DNA of 28,108 nucleotides from an uncultured Paenibacillus sp. (GTDB taxonomy: Bacteria; Bacillota; Bacilli; Paenibacillales; Paenibacillaceae): NCBI GenBank assembly GCA_937895345.1, contig CALAWP010000006.1:1-28108 (forward strand). Direction: 5' to 3'. Both the position numbers and the translations under genes were made by a program. This document shows, piece by piece, positions 1-8,636 of this stretch (its first letter is position 1; the number at the start of each line of letters is the position of its first letter). The notes under the pieces are model-generated. The model had not been told where the DNA came from. It searched no databases and saw only the letters and a program-made list of their open reading frames with translations.

Positions 1-124
1 TTCAATTTCCAGCGCTTTTAAGCTATGAACCGGGGAGGCGTCACGGATTCAGGAATTAATCTATACCAACCGAATCCGATTGAATAGAATATACCATCCT
101 TAAAAAAGAGTGAGGTGGATGGTT

Positions 125-421
125 ATGAGCAAAAAAGTCGAGATTAGCCGCGGTTGCGGCGGAGGCTGGTATGGCGGAGATGACTACTGGTATGGACTTG
201 GCTACGAAGAAGGCTTCGAAGATGAGTTCGATTTCGACAATGGCTTCGGCGGCAGACGCCGCAGAATCCGCAGGCTCATTCGTTTGATTCGGCGCCTGCG
301 CAGACTTTTGCGGAGATTGATTCGCCGCGGCGCCAGCCGCAGAGAAATTCGCAGACTCATTCGCATCATTAGACGCCTGCGCAGAATTCTTCGCAGACTT
401 CGCAACGGGTACGAATACTAA
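125..421 (+). CDS. Small arginine-rich protein with acidic/aromatic head and tandem cationic helices
   Basis: A 98-residue protein of a type I cannot assign to a family. ATG 125 is chosen because a GAGGTGG ribosome site sits just upstream at ideal distance; ATG 119 and GTG 110 are in frame but would lie in that site. Residues 1-43 are rich in Gly, Tyr, Trp, Asp and Glu. From residue 44 the sequence is almost only Arg, Leu and Ile, in two copies of a 27-residue unit (from residues 48 and 75) with the core IRRLIR-x-IRRLRR. A terminator follows. The acidic head and very basic tail could neutralise each other or bind nucleic acid, a polyanion or membranes; a spore-coat or DNA-binding role is possible but unproved. 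The opposite-strand reading (Ala/Ser/Asn-rich) lacks comparable signals. Confidence 0.7.
   Translation: MSKKVEISRGCGGGWYGGDDYWYGLGYEEGFEDEFDFDNGFGGRRRRIRRLIRLIRRLRRLLRRLIRRGASRREIRRLIRIIRRLRRILRRLRNGYEY
266..421 (+). repeat. Tandem 81-bp coding repeat inside the arginine-rich gene
   Basis: Two copies begin at 266 and 347, exactly 81 bp (27 codons) apart. Each encodes IRRLIR followed by Leu/Ile, then IRRLRR and LRRL. Codons differ between copies (for example AGG/AGA and CGT/CGC), so the protein pattern is kept better than the DNA. The second copy ends in RNGYEY. Confidence 0.7.
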
Positions 422-479
422 GCCGTACTCTCCCGAAATGAAGCAACGAACGTGAACCACTGTGAAGCGTAAGAAGGAA

Positions 480-511
480 GCCCGCTGGCCGGAATGGCCG
501 GCGGGTTTTCC
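480..511 (+). terminator. Rho-independent terminator after the arginine-rich gene
   Basis: CCCGCTGGCC pairs with GGCCGGCGGG (one T-G wobble) around a short GGAAT-type loop and is followed by TTTTCCTTT. It lies about 60 bases after the stop codon at 419-421. Confidence 0.8.
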
Positions 512-582
512 TTTGCTGCGCCTTTACCACTATATTCAGAGCGGCAAACGGCGGATTGGGTGACGTCCGCCCGCGCATTTCA

Positions 583-591
583 TGATACAAT
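583..591 (+). promoter_or_regulatory. Extended -10 promoter candidate for the type III res gene
   Basis: TGATACAAT gives an extended -10 (TG-n-TACAAT). No good -35 is found 16-18 bases upstream. It lies about 87 bases before the chosen res start. The same 9-mer recurs before the first ABC permease at 12340-12348. Its position inside the longest open frame argues against translation starting at 582. Confidence 0.45.
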
Positions 592-677
592 ATAGAACGC
601 AAGCCTCATCTTTCGCGTTCGCACGGCGGAATGCCGCTGCAACGCTCCGATACCTGCCAGCACTAGGAGATATGACG

Positions 678-3545
678 ATGTTTTATAATATGATCAAGCA
701 AAAAAGAGACGAATGGCTGAACTCCCCGGCATGCTCCGTCAAGGACATGATCCGTTACATGGAGCAGGCGAACGGACTTCGAGACGTACAAATCGATGCG
801 ATAAAGACGTATCTGTTTCTAAAGATCGCGTGCGGCAATCAGCCGTTGTGGAAGCTGCTCGAGAGCGGAGCTTTCAATACGATCGATATCGACGAGCTCC
901 CGCTGACGAAAGCCGCAAGGAAGACGCTGGAAACGACTCCGGCTGCCCTCGCCTTATACGAATATGCGATATGGCCGGGCGCCGACGGGGAGCCAACCTC
1001 GGCCAAGCTGGCCCGCACGATCGAACAGCATCCCGAATCGATCGATTACCGCTCGGTCATTCGGAAGCGGCTGTACGGAGCCGATTATACCGACTATTTG
1101 TTCAGTCTGCCGATGGGCGCGGGCAAAACCTTTTTGATGGCGGCCTTTATCTATCTCGATTTGTATTTTGCCTATAATGAACCGGACAACCCGGCCTTTG
1201 CCCATAATTTCATCGTGTTCGCGCCTTCCGGGCTGAAATCGTCGGTCGTGCCGAGCCTGAAGACGATTCAGCATTTCGACCCCGCTTGGGTGCTGCCCGA
1301 GCCGGCGGCTTCCGCCGTCAAGCGGCTCATCAAGTTTGAAGTGCTGGATCAGCCGAAAAACGCCGCAAAATCGAACAAAGCCCAAAATCCGAATGTGCAA
1401 AAGATCGCCCGCCATCAGCCGCTGCACGAGCTGTTCGGGCTTGTGGCGGTGACCAATGCCGAGAAGGTCATTCTCGACCGAGTGGAGCTCAAGGAGGGCC
1501 AGCTGCTGCTCTTTGAGCCGAGCGACGACGACAAGGACAAGGAGGCGAACGAGCTTCGCCATTTGATCGGCCGTCTGCCCGGCTTATCCGTCTTTATCGA
1601 CGAGGTTCATCATGTCGTCAAGGATGAGATCAAGCTTCGCGCCGTCGTCAACGGCTGGTCGCGGGGCAAGACGGTCAACGCGGTCGTCGGTTTTTCCGGT
1701 ACGCCTTACCTGGAGAAGGAAGAGAAACTCGAAATAACCGATAAGCTTTCGATCAAAAGCGGAGAAATATCGAACATCGTGCATTATTATCCGCTGCAGG
1801 ATGGCATCGGCCGCTTCTTGAAGCGGCCCGTCGTGAAAATATCGACGCAAGAAGACGGCCTTTCGATCGTGGAAGCCGGCGTAAGAGAGTTTCTCGATTT
1901 GTACAAGGATACCCGTTACGGCAACGGGACAACGGCCAAGCTCGGCATTTATTGCGGAACGATCGAAAGGCTCGAGGAACGGATCTATCCGCTTGTCTCC
2001 CGAATCGCCGCCGAATACGGGCTCAACGCTTCGGAAGCCGTGCTGAAATATCATAAAGGAAACAAGCAATATCCCGTTCCGGCGGACAGCCATTACCGGT
2101 TCGAAACGCTGGACAAGCCGGTGTCGCCGGTCCGCATCGTGCTGCTGGTGCAGATCGGCAAGGAGGGCTGGGATTGCCGAAGCCTGACGGGGATCATTTT
2201 GTCCCAGGAAGGCGATTGTCCGCACAATATGGTGCTGCAAACGTCATGCCGCTGCTTGAGGCAAGCGGATAAGGACGCGCAGGAAAGCGCATTGATCTAT
2301 TTGAATGAATCGAATGCAAGGAAGCTGAACAGCCAGCTGCAGCAGCGTCATCGTTTGACCATTCGGGAGCTGGAAGACGGCCGCCCGACTGCCTCCGAAA
2401 CCGAGATCAAGCGATACAGCCGAATGGAGCATTTGCGGCTGCCCGAGATGGAGCTGTATCAGCTTCAAGTCCGGCTCGAGGCGTCGGTGTCCGATGAAAT
2501 CATCGACACGGCGGACGCGCTTAAGGATGCGATTCCCGAATCGGCCGTCGCCGGCTACACCGTTACGACGCAGGATTTCCATCTGAACGTAACCGGCATC
2601 GAGACGGAAATGGCGGAAAAGGGCAACAAGCCCGCCAGCTTCACCGGCTGGCTCTACGAAATTGCGAAGCAAAGCTTCGGGTACGTGACGATGGCGATGC
2701 TGGAGCGGCATCGGGACCGGCTTCGCCTCCTGTTCGACAAGATTACTTACGAGAACAACAACGAGCGCTATTTCAGCTCCGGCTATAAACATTCGGTCAT
2801 TCAGGCGAACATTCGCAAAGCCTTCTACGAGAAGCCCGTCTATGAGAATGTGGAGGAGCTTGTGCCGCATCGGGTCAGTCTGCTCCCGGACGGCAGGCTG
2901 ACTCCTGTCGTGAGGACCAAGACTCCGTCGGACTACTACCCGTCAAGCCTCGAAACGGAGAACATGATTATGGCCGATCGCGGCAAGCTGAAGCTGGACG
3001 ACAAAACGGCGCAAATATTGAAGTTTGCCGAGGAGACCGGGAATGAAGCGATCGCGGCGCAATTGCGGGAGCGGTATACGGCTCACCCGATGAAGGACAA
3101 GTCGTTCCATTACGTGCCGTATCGGATGGACAGCGAGCTGGAGCGGCAATTTTTGCAAGACGTTCTGCATCTCGATATCGTTCGCAAGGGCGGGCTTGAA
3201 GTCTATTACAACGGAGACAGAGGTCTGACCGACTTTAAAATCAGATGCTATAAAGGAACGGAAGGCAGCTTCCGGTACATCGGCATGTATACGCCCGATT
3301 TTGTCATCGTCGAGCGCCGCAACGGAGCCATTTACCGGGTGCTGATCGTCGAGACGAAAGGCGCCGTTTACGGGAACGATCCGAAGTTTGCGGACAAAAG
3401 GGCGTTCACGGAGCGGCATTTCGTCCGGCTGAACAACGAGGCGTTCGGATATAACCGATTCGGCTATTTGTATGTGGAAGATACGCTTGCCCATGCGGAA
3501 AGAATCGGCAAGACCGCCGGCGCCATTCGCCGCTTTTTTAGTTGA
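678..3545 (+). CDS. res: Type III restriction enzyme, Res (helicase/nuclease) subunit
   Basis: A 955-residue cytoplasmic ATP-dependent helicase-nuclease that would cut DNA in complex with the Mod protein encoded next. ATG 678 is chosen because TAGGAGA ends 7 bases before it; ATG 672 is too close and the 582 frame start overlaps a promoter-like -10. Visible motifs are Walker A GAGKT (around 147-151), the DEVH Walker B box (D308-H311), SGT motif III (340-342), and a C-terminal PD-(D/E)xK nuclease with PD at 873-874 and E892-T-K894. Length fits the family (about 950-1000). All catalytic residues are present, so the gene appears intact. Type III operons usually place mod first; here res comes first with its own apparent promoter. 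Confidence 0.9.
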   Translation: MFYNMIKQKRDEWLNSPACSVKDMIRYMEQANGLRDVQIDAIKTYLFLKIACGNQPLWKLLESGAFNTIDIDELPLTKAARKTLETTPAALALYEYAIWPGADGEPTSAKLARTIEQHPESIDYRSVIRKRLYGADYTDYLFSLPMGAGKTFLMAAFIYLDLYFAYNEPDNPAFAHNFIVFAPSGLKSSVVPSLKTIQHFDPAWVLPEPAASAVKRLIKFEVLDQPKNAAKSNKAQNPNVQKIARHQPLHELFGLVAVTNAEKVILDRVELKEGQLLLFEPSDDDKDKEANELRHLIGRLPGLSVFIDEVHHVVKDEIKLRAVVNGWSRGKTVNAVVGFSGTPYLEKEEKLEITDKLSIKSGEISNIVHYYPLQDGIGRFLKRPVVKISTQEDGLSIVEAGVREFLDLYKDTRYGNGTTAKLGIYCGTIERLEERIYPLVSRIAAEYGLNASEAVLKYHKGNKQYPVPADSHYRFETLDKPVSPVRIVLLVQIGKEGWDCRSLTGIILSQEGDCPHNMVLQTSCRCLRQADKDAQESALIYLNESNARKLNSQLQQRHRLTIRELEDGRPTASETEIKRYSRMEHLRLPEMELYQLQVRLEASVSDEIIDTADALKDAIPESAVAGYTVTTQDFHLNVTGIETEMAEKGNKPASFTGWLYEIAKQSFGYVTMAMLERHRDRLRLLFDKITYENNNERYFSSGYKHSVIQANIRKAFYEKPVYENVEELVPHRVSLLPDGRLTPVVRTKTPSDYYPSSLETENMIMADRGKLKLDDKTAQILKFAEETGNEAIAAQLRERYTAHPMKDKSFHYVPYRMDSELERQFLQDVLHLDIVRKGGLEVYYNGDRGLTDFKIRCYKGTEGSFRYIGMYTPDFVIVERRNGAIYRVLIVETKGAVYGNDPKFADKRAFTERHFVRLNNEAFGYNRFGYLYVEDTLAHAERIGKTAGAIRRFFS

Positions 3546-3612
3546 ACTTGAGAATCACACGAAACAAGCGGAATGAGGAAATCGAACGGGAGAAACGGCA
3601 GTGTTCGCCTTT

Positions 3613-3664
3613 GCAGAGGGATGGTAACCGTTACGGGTTCTAGGAAATCCAAGCATCCCTCTGC
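3613..3664 (+). other. Long perfect hairpin in the res-mod intergenic region
   Basis: GCAGAGGGATG (3613-3623) is the exact reverse complement of CATCCCTCTGC (3654-3664), giving an 11-bp stem with a 30-base loop that itself holds AACC/GGTT and GGA/TCC pairing. No T run follows (GAGAGCGATC), so it is not a standard terminator. It could be an attenuating or stabilising RNA structure or an operator between restriction and modification genes. It lies about 100 bases before the mod start. Confidence 0.6.
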
Positions 3665-3764
3665 GAGAGCGATCGGAAGTCGATTCCTCATGCAGCTTGG
3701 CATAAGTAGTGATAATAAATAGTTCAACTTATATAGAACGTAAAAGGTGAAGGAGGATCGTCAG

Positions 3765-5609
3765 ATGGCGATTAAATATATTCCTTACGATCCCGACCCG
3801 GTTCGGGGACAGGCTGTACTCGACAATTTCAGACGTACGCTCAAATATAAAGGCTCGGACGAAATACCGGGCAAGCTGAAGCGCGGCATGCCGTATTACG
3901 AGGTGGAGCGAACGGAAACCGTCGGCAGCGGCGGCAGCGGCAGCATGCTCATTCGCGGCGAATGCGTATCGGCTTGCGCTTATTTGAAAGACCGGGGCAT
4001 CGAGGTCGACCTCGTCTATATCGATCCGCCGTTCGCCAGCGGAGCCGACTACGCCAAAAAGGTGTACATCCGGCGCAACCCGAAGGCCGCCGCCGCCATC
4101 GCACGCGCGGAGGAGGAGCTGGACAGCGAACAACTGAGGCAATTTGAGGAAAAGATGTACGGCGACGTCTGGGACAAGGAAAAATATTTGAACTGGATGT
4201 ACGAAAATTTGACGGCCATCAAAAGCGTCATGAGCGAAACGGCCTCCATTTACGTCCATCTGGATTGGCATATCGGGCATTACGTGAAAGTGATGCTCGA
4301 CGAAATATTCGGCGAAGAAAACTTCCGGAACGAGATCGTATGGTGCTATAAATCCGGAGGGGCGGGAACGAAGGAATTTGCCAAGAAGCACGACAACATC
4401 TTTTTGTACAACAAAAGCTCGGACTATGTGTTTAACGTGCAAAAAGAGAAATCGTACATGAAGGAATGGTCCGGAGAAAATCCCGCGCAGACGTATTACA
4501 CCGACGAGAACGGCCGGTACACGCTCGTAAACGCCAAGGACTACTGGACGGATATCGGCATGATCGCCACCTCTTCGGAGGAGCGGGTTCAATACGCTAC
4601 GCAAAAGCCGGAGGCTTTGCTGGAGAGGATCATTAAGACGAGCAGCGACGAAGGGATGATCGTGGCCGACTTTTTTGGCGGAAGCGGCGTGACGGCGGCC
4701 GCGGCCCATAAGCTGAACCGAAGGTTCATCCATGTCGACGTCGGCATCAACAGCATTCAGACCGCGCGCGACCGGCTTGCGGCCGGTCAAGCCGAGTTCG
4801 AAGTGCTCGAAGTGAAGGACGGCGTTTCGTTGTACCGCAATCCGGCGCAAACGATGGACAAGCTGAAAAGCCTGATCGGCGGGCTGAAGCGCGAGGATTC
4901 GCTCGGGCCGTTCTGGGCCGGAGCGGTCAGCGACAGCAAGCTGGGCCTCGTTCCGGTCTATCTGCCGAATCTGCTGGACAGCGGCTCCAAGCTGCTGAAC
5001 GAGGCATGGGTGAGCCGCTTTCTGTATGAAGCGATTCCCGACCTTGCGCCGCATATCAAGAAGGTGATTGTCTATTATGTCGACGTGGAAGACCTTGACG
5101 GGCTCCGCAAGACGATCGCCGAGAACGAAAGCACGACCGTTCAAATCGAGCTGCGAGATTTGAAGGACATTCTGGATGACGTTGTGGCGGAAGATTATGC
5201 CGCGTTTACCGTCGAGCGGTCCGGCGACGCTTTGACGCCGGAATATATCGTCACGATCGACGCTTTCGCCAGCGACCGGGTATCGGGCCAGATTGACGCC
5301 TTTAATCAAAAAGGGATCGAAAACGCGGCCCGAAGCGGCAAAACGTTCAAGCCGATCGCCGTCAGCGAGAGCGGACTGGAGCTGATCGAATACGTCAGCC
5401 TGGACTGTACGCAGGCGGAAGGCGAATGGCGCAGCGATCATGAAATCAAGATCGACAAAAACGGCTTTGTAGCCGTGAACGGCGGCAAGACCAAACAATT
5501 TTGGGACGGCACCCTTCGCTGCAACAAGCCGCCGCTGCGCGTCAAAATCCGCAATATATGCGGCGACGAAACGATATTTGCCGCTGCCGCGCCGACGCCG
5601 GCGGAATAG
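3765..5609 (+). CDS. mod: Type III DNA methyltransferase, Mod subunit
   Basis: A 614-residue site-specific DNA adenine methyltransferase expected to provide both self-protection and target recognition for the Res protein. ATG 3765 follows AGGAGG with 8-base spacing; the GTG at 3747 lies before that site. Motif IV reads DPPF (residues 87-90) and precedes motif I, FFGGSG (303-308). This is the permuted beta-class order typical of type III Mod enzymes. DPPF in place of DPPY is a known conservative variant. The region between the motifs and the C-terminal 300 residues probably carry target recognition and Res contacts. No simple-sequence tract suggesting phase variation was seen. The stop codon lies 17 bases before the next gene. 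Confidence 0.88.
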   Translation: MAIKYIPYDPDPVRGQAVLDNFRRTLKYKGSDEIPGKLKRGMPYYEVERTETVGSGGSGSMLIRGECVSACAYLKDRGIEVDLVYIDPPFASGADYAKKVYIRRNPKAAAAIARAEEELDSEQLRQFEEKMYGDVWDKEKYLNWMYENLTAIKSVMSETASIYVHLDWHIGHYVKVMLDEIFGEENFRNEIVWCYKSGGAGTKEFAKKHDNIFLYNKSSDYVFNVQKEKSYMKEWSGENPAQTYYTDENGRYTLVNAKDYWTDIGMIATSSEERVQYATQKPEALLERIIKTSSDEGMIVADFFGGSGVTAAAAHKLNRRFIHVDVGINSIQTARDRLAAGQAEFEVLEVKDGVSLYRNPAQTMDKLKSLIGGLKREDSLGPFWAGAVSDSKLGLVPVYLPNLLDSGSKLLNEAWVSRFLYEAIPDLAPHIKKVIVYYVDVEDLDGLRKTIAENESTTVQIELRDLKDILDDVVAEDYAAFTVERSGDALTPEYIVTIDAFASDRVSGQIDAFNQKGIENAARSGKTFKPIAVSESGLELIEYVSLDCTQAEGEWRSDHEIKIDKNGFVAVNGGKTKQFWDGTLRCNKPPLRVKIRNICGDETIFAAAAPTPAE

Positions 5610-5626
5610 GAGCGATGGAGACCGAC

Positions 5627-7579
5627 ATGAACATTACGTTTGGCATCATGGCGCATGTGGATGCCGGGAAAACGACGTTTTCCGAGCAGCTCCTCTATCA
5701 TGCCGGCCGACTTAAGCAGCGAGGCCGCGTCGACCATCGCAGCGCTTTTTTGGACAGCCACGACATCGAGCGTCAGCGGGGGATTACGATATACGCCGAC
5801 CAGGCGGCGTTCGAATACGGCGGATCCGTCTATTATATGATCGATACGCCGGGCCACGCCGACTTCTCGCCGGAGATGGAGCGTGCGATCGAGGCGATGG
5901 ACTATGCCGTTGTCGTCGTCAGCGCCGTCGAAGGCGTGGAGGCGCATACGGAAACGGTATGGGAGCTGCTTGGAAAGCGGCGCGTCCCGGTCTTTTTTTT
6001 CATCAACAAAATGGATCGCGAAGGTGCGGATGCCCGTCTGGCCATGGAGCAAATTCGGCAGCGGCTGACGCAGGATGCGGCGGACCTGACCGACAGCTTC
6101 GACGGCGCGAACCTGGCGGAAGAGCTGGTCGAATTTATGGCGGAGCGGGACGAGGAGCTGCTCGAGGCTTACATGGAGCATGGATATGACGCGGCCGAGT
6201 GGCTGCTTCGCCTGCGGAAGATGATCAGGACGAACCGTATCTATCCGTGCCTGAGCGGTTCGGCGCTGCAGGATCGGGGCATTCGGGAGTTTCTGGCCAA
6301 GTTTCACGCTTTGACGGTAACGGAGTTCGATGCCGGGGCGGAGCTGTCGGGCCGCGTCTACAAAATCCGATACGACGAGGCGGGAACGAGACTGACGTTC
6401 GTCAAGCTGCTCAGCGGTAAGCTTAGCGTCCGGGATGAAGTGCGTTACGGCGCGGACGCGGTAGACAAGGTGACGCAAATTCGGAAATACAACGGAAGCG
6501 GCTTCGAGCAAACGGATTGCGCGTATGCGGGGGAGCTTGCGGCGATCGCCGGTTTGACGGCGGCTTCCGCGGGCGACGGCATCGGGAGCTTGCGCGAACA
6601 GGCCCGCTACGACATGATTCCCGCCCTCCGGTCGAAGGCCGTTCTGGAGCCGCACGTTCACAGCAAGGAGGCGCTGCCCTTGTTTCGGATGCTGGAGGCG
6701 GAGGATCCTTCCTTGCAGGTCGTATGGGAAGAGAAGCTTCAGCAAATCCAGCTGCACGTGATGGGCCCCATCCAGCTGGAAGTGCTGGAGCAGGTGATGC
6801 GGGACCGGTTTGCGCTGCAGGTCCGGTTCGATAAGCCCGAAATATTGTACAAGGAAACGATAACGGGCGAGGTAAGAGGGTACGGCCATTTCGAGCCTTT
6901 GCGCCACTACGCGGAGGTTCATCTGAAGATGGAGCCGGCGGAACGCGGCAGCGGCGTTTCCTTCGTCAGCGAATGCCATGTCGAGGAGCTGTCTCCCGGG
7001 CTGCAGCATCTGGTTGGACGCCATATTATGGAGAAGGAGCATCGCGGACGGTTGACCGGATCGCCGCTCACGGACGTGAAGGTTACGCTGCTGACGGGCA
7101 GAGACCACCAGAAGCATACGCACGGCGGCGATTTCCGGGAGGCGGCTTACCGGGCGCTTCGGCAAGGCTTGGAGAAGGCGGACAACCGGCTGCTGGAGCC
7201 TTATTATCAGTTCAAAATAACGGTCGATCGGGACCGCATCGGACGGGTGCTGACCGATATCCAGAAGGCCCACGGCAGGTTTGATCCTCCGCAGACGGAA
7301 GGGGGTCAGGCGGTCGTGACCGGCAAGGCGCCAGTGGCGACATTTATGGAATACGGCAGCGAGCTGGCTTCGTTTACGCAGGGGAGAGGAAGAATGAGCC
7401 TCAGCCTTGCGGGATACGATTTCTGCCACAACGAGCGGGAGGTCATCGAGCGCTTGCAATACGATAAAGACGCGGATCCCGAATATACGTCGTCCTCTAT
7501 ATTTTGCGCCAAAGGGGCGGGTTACTCCGTGAAGTGGGATGAGGCGGAAGAGATGATGCATATCCCGAAAAAACCTTGA
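5627..7579 (+). CDS. TetM-like ribosome-associated translation GTPase
   Basis: A 650-residue EF-G-like GTPase of the Tet(M)/Tet(O) ribosomal-protection class. ATG 5627 is chosen because GGAG lies 6 bases upstream and MNITFGIMAHVD aligns with the TetM start; ATG 5615 would add four residues. GTPase motifs are AHVDAGKT (9-16), RGIT, DTPGH (73-77) and NKMD (127-130), at almost the same positions as in TetM (about 639 residues). In domain IV the tip loop reads GRDHQKHTHGGDF (491-503) rather than the TetM YYSPVST loop that evicts tetracycline. This suggests a chromosomal TetM-like translation factor, not proven tetracycline resistance. It closely follows mod and may be co-transcribed with it. Confidence 0.85.
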   Translation: MNITFGIMAHVDAGKTTFSEQLLYHAGRLKQRGRVDHRSAFLDSHDIERQRGITIYADQAAFEYGGSVYYMIDTPGHADFSPEMERAIEAMDYAVVVVSAVEGVEAHTETVWELLGKRRVPVFFFINKMDREGADARLAMEQIRQRLTQDAADLTDSFDGANLAEELVEFMAERDEELLEAYMEHGYDAAEWLLRLRKMIRTNRIYPCLSGSALQDRGIREFLAKFHALTVTEFDAGAELSGRVYKIRYDEAGTRLTFVKLLSGKLSVRDEVRYGADAVDKVTQIRKYNGSGFEQTDCAYAGELAAIAGLTAASAGDGIGSLREQARYDMIPALRSKAVLEPHVHSKEALPLFRMLEAEDPSLQVVWEEKLQQIQLHVMGPIQLEVLEQVMRDRFALQVRFDKPEILYKETITGEVRGYGHFEPLRHYAEVHLKMEPAERGSGVSFVSECHVEELSPGLQHLVGRHIMEKEHRGRLTGSPLTDVKVTLLTGRDHQKHTHGGDFREAAYRALRQGLEKADNRLLEPYYQFKITVDRDRIGRVLTDIQKAHGRFDPPQTEGGQAVVTGKAPVATFMEYGSELASFTQGRGRMSLSLAGYDFCHNEREVIERLQYDKDADPEYTSSSIFCAKGAGYSVKWDEAEEMMHIPKKP

Positions 7580-7652
7580 CGGTGTAGCCCCGCAACAAAG
7601 TGCGCTCAGCTTCCGTTTGAATGGAAAACGGAGTTCGTGCGGGGGGATTGCA

Positions 7653-8276
7653 GTGGGCAAAATGATAGCGGCCGTCGCCATGGCCATTGTTGTTGCGGCG
7701 ATATGGAAAGCGGAAGAAGCGCGGGCTTGCGAGCCCGCTCCCTGGTCCTTTGCGGCGCTGGCCGGTTCGTCGGAGGCCATTGTATACGGCGAGGCGAAGC
7801 GCGTGAGCCAGGACGGCAGGCAAGCGGAGCTGAGAGTGACCGGCTATGCAGGCCCGGGCAAAGCGCCTTCGGCCGTAAATCTGCCGCCAACCGAATCCGG
7901 CCTAAGATCGACGGATCATATATGCCCGGATTTTTCCGTCAAGTTTCGGCAAGGCGCCGTTTATCTCGCTTTTTTGAAGAAAGCCGGTGCCGCGCCGGAG
8001 CTGCTGCACCCCGATTGGGTGACCGCTTTGGAGGCGGACGGCGACGGTCGTGCAATGGTCGATATTTTCGGCACGACGGAGAGCGCGGAAGCTTTGCTTC
8101 AGTCGTATGCCTCGGAGCGGGGATGGAGCGTCCAAACCCCGGAGGCGAAGGCGCCTGTGTGGGGGACGTCCCGCAGCCGTTACGGCGAAGGCGCGCTGCC
8201 GGCGCTGGCCGCCGCTGCTGCGATAGCGGGCATACTGATTTATGCCGTGGTCAGGCGCCGAACAAGAGCGCGCTAG
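7653..8276 (+). CDS. Exported protein with C-terminal membrane anchor, unknown function
   Basis: A 207-residue secreted or surface protein. GTG 7653 follows a GGGGGGA site at 6 bases; a TTG at 7617 would add 12 residues. Residues 1-26 form a signal peptide ending ARA, so the mature protein would begin with Cys-Glu-Pro. A second cysteine lies in the HICPDF stretch. Near the C-terminus a hydrophobic helix (ALPALAAAAAIAGILIYAVV) and RRRTRAR form a stop-transfer anchor; no clear LPxTG motif precedes it. The N-terminal Cys start, the 'SSEAIVYGEAKRV' strand and the later cysteine resemble small bacterial NTR/TIMP-like domains, but that is inference. It starts 73 bases after the GTPase gene and converges on the transpeptidase gene. 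Confidence 0.7.
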   Translation: MGKMIAAVAMAIVVAAIWKAEEARACEPAPWSFAALAGSSEAIVYGEAKRVSQDGRQAELRVTGYAGPGKAPSAVNLPPTESGLRSTDHICPDFSVKFRQGAVYLAFLKKAGAAPELLHPDWVTALEADGDGRAMVDIFGTTESAEALLQSYASERGWSVQTPEAKAPVWGTSRSRYGEGALPALAAAAAIAGILIYAVVRRRTRAR

Positions 8277-8297
8277 TCCGCTTGTCGAGACGGCACG

Positions 8298-8636
8298 TCA
8301 AGGACGGATTTGAACGCTCGTTCCGACCGGAACGAGGGAAGCCAGCTGAAGCACGTCCTCGTTGTACATCCGGATGCAGCCAAGGGAAACTTCGTGTCCG
8401 ATCGAGGCAGGGTTGTTCGTGCCATGGATGCCGTAATGCGGTTTGGACAAGCCCATCCAGAACGCGCCGAAAGGCCCTCCAGGATTGGCTTGTTTGTTGA
8501 TAATTGTAAAATCCCCCACAGGCGTCTGCGTCACCATCCGGCCGATTCCGACCGGAAATCCCCGAACGACGACATTCCCGTCCAGCAAATATAAGTGGCG
8601 GTCCGACAAATCCACAATGATTCGATATTGCGGCAT
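8298..8636 (-). CDS. Minimal L,D-transpeptidase (YkuD domain)
   Basis: A 112-residue protein that is essentially one YkuD catalytic domain, which makes 3-3 peptidoglycan cross-links or attaches proteins to the wall. The active-site block is visible as H71-GTN followed by S84-LGCIR, with the catalytic cysteine at 87 and Arg at 89. There is no LysM module and no signal peptide, unlike longer family members, so how it reaches the wall is unclear. An AGGAGG site lies about 12 bases before the ATG on the minus strand, a rather long gap. It is convergent with the preceding exported-protein gene, with only 21 bases between stops and no clear terminator. Confidence 0.85.
   Translation of the reverse strand: MPQYRIIVDLSDRHLYLLDGNVVVRGFPVGIGRMVTQTPVGDFTIINKQANPGGPFGAFWMGLSKPHYGIHGTNNPASIGHEVSLGCIRMYNEDVLQLASLVPVGTSVQIRP

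Noticed and set aside
56..460. 134-codon minus-strand frame over the arginine-rich gene
   Set aside because: No ribosome site, while the plus strand has GAGGTGG, a sensible start and a terminator placed after its stop.
3697..3725. TTGGCA and AT-rich bases before mod as a promoter
   Set aside because: No -10-like hexamer at 16-18 bases; the closest, GATAAT, is only 10 bases away.
7576..7604. TTGACG at the end of the GTPase gene as a -35 box
   Set aside because: No -10-like sequence occurs 16-18 bases downstream.
3729..7780. Very long open frames on the minus strand (589 and 780 codons) opposite mod and the GTPase
   Set aside because: They lie antisense to genes with full catalytic motifs, show Arg/Leu/His-rich low-information protein, and have no ribosome sites. 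They are by-products of GC-rich codon use.
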